Origin: Dehalococcoidia bacterium
GTDB lineage: Bacteria > Chloroflexota > Dehalococcoidia > GIF9 > AB-539-J10
Assembly: GCA_021157895.1 (NCBI GenBank)
Contig: JAGGVQ010000014.1
Location: forward strand, 1-34,742
Reading direction: 5' to 3'
DNA: 34,742 nt
Part shown: one piece after another, positions 9,310 through 16,197 of the stretch
How positions within the stretch are numbered: position 1 is the stretch's first letter
Layout of the letters: each line of letters begins with the position of its first letter
The notes under the pieces: model-generated
Databases searched by the model: none
Told to the model about the DNA's origin: nothing
Seen by the model: the letters and a program-made list of their open reading frames with translations, nothing else
Program-made: the position numbers and the translations under genes

Positions 9310-10256
9310 AACATTCACGAAAATTTATTATTAGAATAGTGTCTGTGTTGCTGCTTGCAATACTAATATTGCCTGTTGGCTGTGTTTCAGTACCAGGCAG
9401 GTCCGGAAATAAAATCGCTGTTATATCTCTTAATGGTCCCATTACCAGTGGGTCAGGCTCTCTTTTGAGCAGTACGGTGATTACCCCGGATGTGGTGAGA
9501 GACCAATTGCACCGGGTAGAGAAAGATGCTGCTGTCAAGGCAATCGTTTTGCGCATAGATAGCCCTGGAGGAGAAGTAGAGCCATGTCAGGAGATCTCCT
9601 ATGCCCTGGCGCAGGTGAAGCAGAGTATACCTGTTGTGGTTAGTATGAGAAGTATGGCGGCATCTGGTGGTTACTATATCTCGGCTGATGCTGATGCTAT
9701 TGTGGCTCTCCCTAGCACGTTAACTGGTAGCATTGGAGTTATATCACAGATACCCAACCTCGAGGGATTGTATGATAAGCTGGGCATACAAATGCAGGTA
9801 TTTACTGGAGGCGAGCATAAAGACATGTACTCTGGGTTGAGGGAACTCACACCTGAGGAGAAGCAGATCATGCAGGATATGACCGACGAGTACTATGAAC
9901 AGTTCATTAGTGTAGTGGCTGAAGGACGGGGGATGAGCGAGACTGAAGTAAAAAGCCTGGCCACTGGCCAGCTTTATAGCGGCACTGATGCTAAATCCTT
10001 GGGCTTGATAGATTATCTTGGTGGACTGGATACGGCACTGGATGTAGCTGCCAATCTAGCTAGCGTTGAGAACTTCACAGTGGAATACTATCAACCAAAA
10101 AGCACATCTTTACTGAGTTCGCTTCTTGGAATTAACCTGAAGGCCTTGGCGAATACTGTGCAGATGAGGTTGCTGGGAATGAGCGGCGAAGATATCCTGG
10201 CGTTACAGGCTTTAAGTACTACCTACCCCCGGCCTCAATACCTTTGTTCAAGCTAA
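9306..10256 (+). CDS. sppA: signal peptide peptidase SppA, lipoprotein-like
   Basis: Membrane-associated serine protease of family S49 that degrades released signal peptides. The N-terminus has basic residues, then the hydrophobic segment IVSVLLLAILILPVGC; the Cys could be a lipoprotein anchor, although Pro at -3 is off-consensus. The catalytic Ser is Ser120 in SMAASGGYYIS and the partner is Lys172 in GGEHKDM. This is the same 52-residue spacing as the Ser147/Lys199 dyad of Bacillus subtilis SppA. The single-domain size (316 aa) fits the short Gram-positive-type form. The start is backed by AAGGAGG and an ATGA overlap with the HAD gene. The TAA stop overlaps the aroC ATG by one base (TAATG). 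Confidence 0.93.
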   Translation: MKHSRKFIIRIVSVLLLAILILPVGCVSVPGRSGNKIAVISLNGPITSGSGSLLSSTVITPDVVRDQLHRVEKDAAVKAIVLRIDSPGGEVEPCQEISYALAQVKQSIPVVVSMRSMAASGGYYISADADAIVALPSTLTGSIGVISQIPNLEGLYDKLGIQMQVFTGGEHKDMYSGLRELTPEEKQIMQDMTDEYYEQFISVVAEGRGMSETEVKSLATGQLYSGTDAKSLGLIDYLGGLDTALDVAANLASVENFTVEYYQPKSTSLLSSLLGINLKALANTVQMRLLGMSGEDILALQALSTTYPRPQYLCSS

Positions 10257-11428
10257 TGAGTCGAATTCATTTTTACACTGCTGGGGAATCTCATGGCAAG
10301 GGATTGGTTGCCATTGTTGAGGGAATGGTAGCTGGTTTACCCCTGCAAGCTGGTTACATCAATCGTGAACTCAAGCGCCGCCAGCAAGGCTATGGGCGTG
10401 GCCCTCGCATGCAGATTGAAGAAGACAAGGTTGATATTGTCTCCGGGGTGTGCTATGGCCTTACGATAGGGAGCCCGATTGCGCTGCTAGTTGAAAATCG
10501 GGACTGGCAAAACTGGCAGGAAACTCTGAGTGTATCGCCTGTGGATAAGGAAGCGCAACCCATCACCCATCCCCGCCCCGGGCATGCTGATATGGCAGGA
10601 GTCATAAAATACGGGTTTTCTGATATCAGGCCGATTATAGAGAGAGCCAGCGCTCGGGAAACAACTATGCGAGTTGCTGCTGGAGCCATAGCCAGGAGAT
10701 TTTTGGAACAGTTCGGCATTGGAATTCACAGCCATACCATTTGCATTGGCACTGTTTGCATGGAGGGAAATGGAGAGATAGATTGGAGTTGTGTTGAGGA
10801 GTCTCCAGTACGGTGCAGCGATGTTGGTGTTGGGACAGCTATGATGGCGGAGATTAATAAAGCCAGAGCAGAAGGGGATACCCTGGGTGGCATTTTTCAG
10901 CTTGTTGCTATTGGAGTTCCAATTGGCCTGGGAAGTCATGTTAGCTGGGACCGCAAGCTTGATGGCAGGATTGCCCGGGCGATAATGAGTATTAATGCTG
11001 TCAAGGGGATAGAATTTGGTTCCGGCTTCGCTTTTGCCAGGATCAAGGGCTCTCAGGCTCATGGAGCTATTGAGTCCAGTGTGACAGAACGAGGATTGCC
11101 TTGGCGACGCAGTAGTAATTATGCTGGAGGAATTGAGGGTGGCATGAGTAATGGAGAGAATATTGTGCTTCAGGCAGTGATTAAACCTATTGCTACTTTA
11201 TCCAACCCCCTGCCTTCTGTTGATCTTCGCACTGGAGAATCAGGTAAGGCACATTATGAGCGCAGCGACGTTTGTGTTGTTCCTGCTGCAGGGGTAATTG
11301 GAGAGGCGATGCTGGCGCTGGTCTTGGCGGATGCGCTACTGGAGAAATTTGGTGGTGACAGCCTGAAGGAAACCATGGCAAACTACAATAGTTATCTCTC
11401 TGGCATTACTGTTGAGGGTAATTCATAA
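10256..11428 (+). CDS. aroC: chorismate synthase
   Basis: Converts 5-enolpyruvylshikimate 3-phosphate to chorismate using reduced FMN. Signature blocks are present: TAGESHGKG at the N-terminus, GRGPRMQIEEDKV, RPGHADMAG, RASARETTMRVAAGAIAR, and GGIEGGMSNGENI. Length is 390 aa from the ATG at 10256. The ORF track extends four codons upstream to a TTG, but MSRIHFYTAGESHG is the usual N-terminal pattern and the ATG overlaps the sppA TAA as TAATG. It is followed three bases later by the aroK-aroB fusion, so three consecutive shikimate-pathway activities are co-transcribed. Confidence 0.96.
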   Translation: MSRIHFYTAGESHGKGLVAIVEGMVAGLPLQAGYINRELKRRQQGYGRGPRMQIEEDKVDIVSGVCYGLTIGSPIALLVENRDWQNWQETLSVSPVDKEAQPITHPRPGHADMAGVIKYGFSDIRPIIERASARETTMRVAAGAIARRFLEQFGIGIHSHTICIGTVCMEGNGEIDWSCVEESPVRCSDVGVGTAMMAEINKARAEGDTLGGIFQLVAIGVPIGLGSHVSWDRKLDGRIARAIMSINAVKGIEFGSGFAFARIKGSQAHGAIESSVTERGLPWRRSSNYAGGIEGGMSNGENIVLQAVIKPIATLSNPLPSVDLRTGESGKAHYERSDVCVVPAAGVIGEAMLALVLADALLEKFGGDSLKETMANYNSYLSGITVEGNS

Positions 11429-11431
11429 TTT

Positions 11432-13084
11432 ATGGGGAGGAGGGGCGATAACGTCATTCTTACTGGTTTCTCGGGTACCGGGAAATCCCTGGTAGCTAAA
11501 GAGGTAGCACGGAGAACAGGACGGGTTTTTCTTGATACCGATGAAGAGATAGTAAAGCTGGCGGGCAAGTCAACTGCTGAAATTTTCACCCAGGATGGCG
11601 AGGGCAATTTCCGGAGGTGGGAGCGCCAGGTAGTTGAGAAAGCCTGCCAGCAACATGGCTTGATTATAGCCTTGGGTGGTGGTGCCATTATGGACCACCA
11701 TAATTATGAGTTGCTGGCAGGAAGTGGTTATATCATCTGTCTTGAGGCTTCCCCTCAGACGATATATCATCGCTTGTTTCAACAGGATAGTAGTGGGCCT
11801 GGAGGTGAAATTCGTCCTCTTATTGTAGGAGAGCATCCATTGGAGCAAATCCACCAACTCAAAGATTCCAGGCAGCCTTTCTATACCGCGGTCGACTGGA
11901 CCATACATACTGATGTTTTAACTATTTCGCAGGTAGCAACTGAGGTGCTGCGGGCAATGAAGATTCTTGGCTCCGCTCATTGTGATACTAGTAGTGATAT
12001 TGCCTGTAGGGTAATTACCCCCACTCAGAACTACCCTGTCTTCGTAGGTGATGGTCTGCTGGGCACATTGGGGGAAAAGCTTAGGCAGGAAGGTTTTTCC
12101 GGCCGTGCTGTGATAATCAGCGATGAGAATGTGTTTTCCCTGTATGGCTATAAAGTCAAGCAGGTGCTGGGAGATAGCGAGTTCGACGTACTCTCATTTG
12201 TGGTAACTCCAGGTGAGAAAAGTAAGGGCATGGGTACTGCTACCAAGATATATGATTTCCTGGTAGAGCAAAAGGTTGAGCGGGATGATATTGTCGTTGC
12301 CCTAGGAGGGGGTGTTGTTGGGGACCTAGCAGGGTTTGTAGCTGCCACCTTCCTGCGGGGGTTGTCTTGGATTCAGGTGCCCACCAGCCTGATGGCGATG
12401 GTGGACGCCAGCATTGGTGGGAAGGTGGCCATTGATCATAGGTGGGGAAAGAACCTCATTGGCGCTTTCTACCAACCTTGCTTTGTGCTTGCTGATATCC
12501 AGGTTTTAACCAGTCTCCCTCAACGTGAGTTTACCTCGGGGTGGGCCGAAGTTATCAAGCATGGACTAATTATAGACGGGGATTTTGCCACATTTTTAGA
12601 TCAAGCCTCTGGTGAGTTGCTGGAGCTGAATCCAGAGACTTTAACTCAGGCGGTCGCTCGCAGTGCTGCCATTAAGGCCGAGGTAGTCACTGAGGATGAG
12701 AAGGAGACTGGCAAGCGAACGATATTGAATTATGGACATACCATAGCTCATGGGTTGGAGTCTGCCACTGAATATAGCCGTTTCGTCCATGGCGAGGCAG
12801 TATCTATTGGCATGGTTGGCGCCGCCAATCTTAGTCAGCAGCTGGGGTTATTATCTCCAGAGGATGTTCTTTATCAGCAGACCCTATTGCAAAAGTTTTG
12901 CTTACCGGTGAATTTTTCTGGCGTGGATTTAGACCGTGTGATGAGAGCCATGGAGTTGGATAAAAAGGTGAAAAGGGAAAGTATTCGCTGGGTGCTATTG
13001 GATCGAATAGGACATGCAGTGGTGCGCACCGGCATTGCCCAGGAAGATGTAATGAGTGTGCTTGAGGAGTTATCACAACCATGA
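11432..13084 (+). CDS. aroKB: bifunctional shikimate kinase / 3-dehydroquinate synthase (AroK-AroB fusion)
   Basis: Two shikimate-pathway enzymes in one 550-aa chain. Residues 1 to about 175 are shikimate kinase: the P-loop GFSGTGKS, the acidic DTDEEI, RRWERQVV and the GGGA loop of IALGGGAIMD. After a short linker, residues about 195-545 are dehydroquinate synthase. They show GGGVVGDLAGFVAATF (NAD binding), DASIGGKVAID, KNLIGAFYQP, EVIKHGLI, and the zinc ligands in NYGHTIAHGLE and HGEAVSIG. Both halves look complete, so both activities are expected. No internal stop or frameshift is seen in the junction, and the reading frame is continuous. Fusions of this kind are known in Thermotoga and some other bacteria. 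It ends with an ATGA overlap with the prenyltransferase gene. Confidence 0.95.
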   Translation: MGRRGDNVILTGFSGTGKSLVAKEVARRTGRVFLDTDEEIVKLAGKSTAEIFTQDGEGNFRRWERQVVEKACQQHGLIIALGGGAIMDHHNYELLAGSGYIICLEASPQTIYHRLFQQDSSGPGGEIRPLIVGEHPLEQIHQLKDSRQPFYTAVDWTIHTDVLTISQVATEVLRAMKILGSAHCDTSSDIACRVITPTQNYPVFVGDGLLGTLGEKLRQEGFSGRAVIISDENVFSLYGYKVKQVLGDSEFDVLSFVVTPGEKSKGMGTATKIYDFLVEQKVERDDIVVALGGGVVGDLAGFVAATFLRGLSWIQVPTSLMAMVDASIGGKVAIDHRWGKNLIGAFYQPCFVLADIQVLTSLPQREFTSGWAEVIKHGLIIDGDFATFLDQASGELLELNPETLTQAVARSAAIKAEVVTEDEKETGKRTILNYGHTIAHGLESATEYSRFVHGEAVSIGMVGAANLSQQLGLLSPEDVLYQQTLLQKFCLPVNFSGVDLDRVMRAMELDKKVKRESIRWVLLDRIGHAVVRTGIAQEDVMSVLEELSQP

Positions 13085-13950
13085 GTGTTATTGCCCTGAG
13101 CAAGAAAACAGCGATATTGGATTATATCGAGGTGCTTAAACCCCGTGAATCGGGGTTGCATATCCTGATGGGTGTAATTGCTGCGCTTGTTGCTGCTCGG
13201 GGTAATTTGCCACTCTCTCCCTTTATCCTATCTGTAATAGCTATTAGCTTTGGTATTCCTGGAGCCAATGGGCTCACCAACTACCTTGACCGTGATATCG
13301 ATACCAAGATGCGGAGGACATGTCTCAGGGCCTTGCCCTCACGGCGTATTTATCCTCCAGAGAAATCACTGCCTTTGGTTATAACGCTACTGGTCATTGG
13401 TTTATCCCTGACTTGGTTTATCAATCCCCTGTGTTTTATCAGCGGGCTGGTTGGAATTGTGGTTGCTGCCTTGTGGCGCAAGACATCGGCCGAAGTTTTC
13501 CTCGGCGTGATTGCTGGGTGTGCCCCCGTACTTATTGGATGGTTTGCCATCAGGCCTGTACTTGATATGCAGATTTTAGCTATTTGCGCCATGGTGGCTG
13601 TCTGGACCCCATTACATGTGTGGAGCGTTATGGTGGCCTACAGGGATGATTTTCTCAATGCTGGTTTGCACTATTTCCCTATTGCTTGGAGCATTACCAG
13701 GTCGGTGAAATTATTGTTTGCCCTATCCGTTCTTCTTTACGTAATTTCGATGGGCATCTATGTCGTTGTTGATTTTCATTGGCTTTATCTTATCGTGGCC
13801 AACGTTCTGGGGATACTGATGATAACTGCGTGTGGTCGGTTGTTGATTTCCCGGGGGGCACTATCTGCATGGAGAGTATATAAGCTGACGGCTTTCCCTT
13901 ACCTAGGTGTTATCTTTATCACCATGCTGTTCGACAGCTGGCTCCTGTAA
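13081..13950 (+). CDS. ctaB: CtaB-like protoheme IX farnesyltransferase (UbiA family)
   Basis: Integral membrane prenyltransferase of the UbiA superfamily with about eight or nine hydrophobic spans. The first Asp-rich motif is NYLDRDIDTKMRRT and the second region is YRDDFLNAGLHYFP. Both resemble heme O synthase (CtaB/CyoE) more than quinone prenyltransferases. The usual NRPLP after the first motif is changed to LRALP. If CtaB-like, it would farnesylate heme b to heme O. The gene overlaps aroKB by four bases (ATGA) and is followed 49 bases later by a radical SAM gene of the AhbC/AhbD/NirJ type, which fits a heme-related role. A different aromatic acceptor, for example a chorismate-derived one, remains possible given the aro context. 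Confidence 0.8.
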   Translation: MSVIALSKKTAILDYIEVLKPRESGLHILMGVIAALVAARGNLPLSPFILSVIAISFGIPGANGLTNYLDRDIDTKMRRTCLRALPSRRIYPPEKSLPLVITLLVIGLSLTWFINPLCFISGLVGIVVAALWRKTSAEVFLGVIAGCAPVLIGWFAIRPVLDMQILAICAMVAVWTPLHVWSVMVAYRDDFLNAGLHYFPIAWSITRSVKLLFALSVLLYVISMGIYVVVDFHWLYLIVANVLGILMITACGRLLISRGALSAWRVYKLTAFPYLGVIFITMLFDSWLL

Positions 13951-13984
13951 TTTATCATATCTCTCCGTTTTCAGCTATAAAAAG

Positions 13985-13991
13985 AAGGAGG
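13985..13991 (+). promoter_or_regulatory. Shine-Dalgarno site deciding the radical SAM start
   Basis: AAGGAGG lies eight bases before the ATG at 14000. It selects that codon over the upstream-extended ORF listed from 13907, whose first 31 residues would overlap the end of ctaB. Confidence 0.75.
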
Positions 13992-13999
13992 AATTCTAT

Positions 14000-15013
14000 A
14001 TGGCACAAAATCCCAATGTTGTACTGGTAGAAGTAATTGAGAAATGCAATCTCAGTTGCAAGTATTGTTCTGCCTATTCTATGAGAGGGTTGGAGCAGGG
14101 GGAGGATTTAACCCTGGAGGAGGAGAAGCAATTCATTGACCATGTTGCTTTCTTATATCATGGTGGGCGCCCGCCGCTGATGCTGTTTACCGGCGGCGAG
14201 CCGTTGCTGAGAGAAGATATCTATGATCTCATCGCATATGCTGGCAGCAAGGGGCTAATCACTGGGCTAGCGACTAATGGCACGCTCCTTACGATGGAAA
14301 GGGCTAGATTATTGAAGCAGGCAGGGTTGTATCGCCTTGCGATAGATTTAGATGCTGCTGATAAACAAACTCACAATACTCTCAGAGGCAAGTTCCAGGA
14401 AGCTCTCAATGGTGGCAAGATAGCCAAACAGGTTGGCTTAAGTCTGCAGGTTAATACTATGGTTACCAGCTTTAATGATAAGGAGTTGCCTAATGTGTTG
14501 AAGCTGGCGGAGGAATTAGGGGCCGACGCTTGGCATGTATTTTTTCTCGTTCCTGTAAAGCATTTTGATGAGGAGTACATGCTGTCTCCCCAGAAGTATG
14601 AGGAATCCCTAAAATGGTTAGCCTCGATTAAAGGTCAGGCTAAACTGGAGGTGGCGGCAACCTGTGCTCCTCAGTATATACGATTCTTTGGTGATGTCAC
14701 TCGTGGTCGGTGGAAAGTAGCTCGTGGGTGCTCTGCAGGGATAGGCTTTGTCTATGTGTCCCATAAGGGCAATGTTTATCCCTGTGACCACCTGCCGGTA
14801 CTGGCAGGGAATATAAGGGAGAATTCCTTCAAGGACATTTGGGATAATGCCGAGGTATTTAATAACTTGAGGGACTTTAACAAACTTAAAGGGAAGTGTG
14901 GCCGTTGTGAGTATCGAGATATTTGTGGTGGCTGTCGTGCCCGAGCCTATTTTCACTACGGTGACTATCTGCAGGAAGATCCTGCCTGCCTGTATGCCCC
15001 TGAAGGTAGTTAA
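14000..15013 (+). CDS. radical SAM/SPASM protein, AhbC/AhbD/NirJ-like
   Basis: Iron-sulfur enzyme that would cleave S-adenosylmethionine to start a radical reaction. The radical SAM cluster motif CNLSCKYC gives Cys16, Cys20 and Cys23, and GGEPLL follows. The C-terminal SPASM region binds extra clusters and reads PCDHLPVLAGNIRE, then CGRCEYRDICGGCRARA and a last PACLY. That ending closely resembles the heme-biosynthesis enzymes AhbC and AhbD and the heme d1 enzyme NirJ. Length is 337 aa from the ATG chosen by its ribosome binding site. Next to a CtaB-like gene, a step in the siroheme-dependent heme route is a reasonable guess. The SPASM family also includes peptide-modifying enzymes, and the small ORF just downstream keeps that alternative open. 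Confidence 0.82.
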   Translation: MAQNPNVVLVEVIEKCNLSCKYCSAYSMRGLEQGEDLTLEEEKQFIDHVAFLYHGGRPPLMLFTGGEPLLREDIYDLIAYAGSKGLITGLATNGTLLTMERARLLKQAGLYRLAIDLDAADKQTHNTLRGKFQEALNGGKIAKQVGLSLQVNTMVTSFNDKELPNVLKLAEELGADAWHVFFLVPVKHFDEEYMLSPQKYEESLKWLASIKGQAKLEVAATCAPQYIRFFGDVTRGRWKVARGCSAGIGFVYVSHKGNVYPCDHLPVLAGNIRENSFKDIWDNAEVFNNLRDFNKLKGKCGRCEYRDICGGCRARAYFHYGDYLQEDPACLYAPEGS

Positions 15014-15036
15014 GTGGTGTTTCTTGGGCCAGCGCA

Positions 15037-15210
15037 ATGTGTTATGGAAACATTGAGCTTCATGATGATGTTGATTCCAAGCGAGAGTGTTTTAAGCTGC
15101 TTACTGGTATGGTAATGGATGACGCTCGGCTGGCTCGGGTTGATGTATATGTCGGAATCATTGATGTACAGGAAATGACAGTTCGAAGCGGTCATGCCCC
15201 TCATATGTAG
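15037..15210 (+). CDS. small hypothetical protein, 57 aa
   Basis: ORF below the track cutoff, filling the gap between the radical SAM and metallo-beta-lactamase genes. It runs ATG to TAG and has many G-starting codons typical of real genes here. The product is soluble and acidic (begins MCYGNIELHDDVDSKREC, contains ARLARVDVYVGIIDVQ). No clear Shine-Dalgarno is seen, so it might rely on coupling to the gene ending 23 bases earlier. I do not recognise the family. It could be a small partner or substrate of the neighbouring enzymes, or a chance ORF. Confidence 0.5.
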   Translation: MCYGNIELHDDVDSKRECFKLLTGMVMDDARLARVDVYVGIIDVQEMTVRSGHAPHM

Positions 15211-15222
15211 AAGTGTTTATCA

Positions 15223-16143
15223 GTGAAAATAACGATACTGGGGACAGAATCCCTAGGTGTTCGTGGCTTAAGCTGTGTTGTAGAAACAAAGGCTCGCAAG
15301 ATTGTTATTGATCCTGGTGTAGCACTGGGTTATCGCAGACATGGCTTGTTACCCCACCCGGTACAGGTTGCCGTCTCTGAAAAGGTTAAAGATGCCATTC
15401 AGAAGTCGCTTACCGACGCCACTGATGTTGTCATCAGTCACTATCACGGAGATCATTGTCCCCTGGTAGATGCCAATCCTTATCAGCTTTCCATAGACAC
15501 AGTGTCTCCCTTGCTGGCGCACACTAGGTTATGGAGCAAAGGATTGTATGGTATCCAACCTCATCAGGTGTATAGAGCTAGGGCTTTAGCTCGTCAGCTT
15601 GGAGAATCATTTATCGAGGCTGAGGGAGTGACTGACGGGTCTCTATCATTTTCCTTTCCTGTCCCTCATGGGGAGAGCCGGCGGCGCAGCTTGGTGATGA
15701 TGACTAGGATTGCTGATGATAGCGAGGTTTTTGTTCATGCCTCTGATATCCAGATGCTTAATGATGAGGCTATAGATATAATTCTTGAGTGGAAGCCCAC
15801 CATTGTGTTTGCTGCTGGCCCGCCGCTTTATCTGCCCCAGCTAACCCGATGGCAGCGAGATGGCGCGCTACTCCGGGTTTTGCACTTGGCGGAAAGAATT
15901 CCCGCCGTGATACTGGATCATCACCTGATGCGTTCCCTTGAGGGGGAGCAGTGGCTGGATCACCTGGCGTTTCTTACTGAGAACAGAGTTACATGCGCTG
16001 CTGATTTTATGGAACAACCTCGTAGATTGCTGGAAGCCACCAGGGTTTCTTGGTACTACAAAGTGCTTGTTCCTAAAGACTGGCATCGTGCCTATGGTGC
16101 TGGTGAGGCAAGCACTGAGCCCTATCGCAAGTCTTCCCTGTAA
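15223..16143 (+). CDS. metallo-beta-lactamase fold protein (UPF0282-like)
   Basis: Predicted metal-dependent hydrolase. The metal motif HYHGDH gives His73, His75, Asp77 and His78, and further candidate ligands lie in HASDIQ and LDHHLMR. The opening MKITILGTESLGVRGLSCVVE and the closing YYKVLVPKDW resemble the UPF0282 group, best known from archaea and of unknown function. Length is 306 aa. It starts with GTG 12 bases after the small ORF and stops directly before the longest possible aspS start. No signal peptide is seen. The substrate is unknown. The family assignment is from memory of sequence patterns and is moderately sure; the fold is sure. Confidence 0.78.
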   Translation: MKITILGTESLGVRGLSCVVETKARKIVIDPGVALGYRRHGLLPHPVQVAVSEKVKDAIQKSLTDATDVVISHYHGDHCPLVDANPYQLSIDTVSPLLAHTRLWSKGLYGIQPHQVYRARALARQLGESFIEAEGVTDGSLSFSFPVPHGESRRRSLVMMTRIADDSEVFVHASDIQMLNDEAIDIILEWKPTIVFAAGPPLYLPQLTRWQRDGALLRVLHLAERIPAVILDHHLMRSLEGEQWLDHLAFLTENRVTCAADFMEQPRRLLEATRVSWYYKVLVPKDWHRAYGAGEASTEPYRKSSL

Positions 16144-16188
16144 TTGAGTAATCGCCCTGCGTTAAGCTATAATGAACCGATTTACCCT

Positions 16189-16193
16189 GGAGG
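16189..16193 (+). promoter_or_regulatory. Shine-Dalgarno site supporting the aspS TTG start
   Basis: GGAGG lies four bases before the TTG at 16198. The upstream TTG at 16144, which the ORF track uses, has no such site. The spacing is a little short, so the support is moderate. Confidence 0.5.
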
Positions 16194-16197
16194 CGTC

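Noticed and set aside
16144-16197. N-terminal extension of AspRS from the TTG right after the MBL stop
   Set aside because: No ribosome binding site, and the extra 18 residues are not part of the usual AspRS N-terminus.
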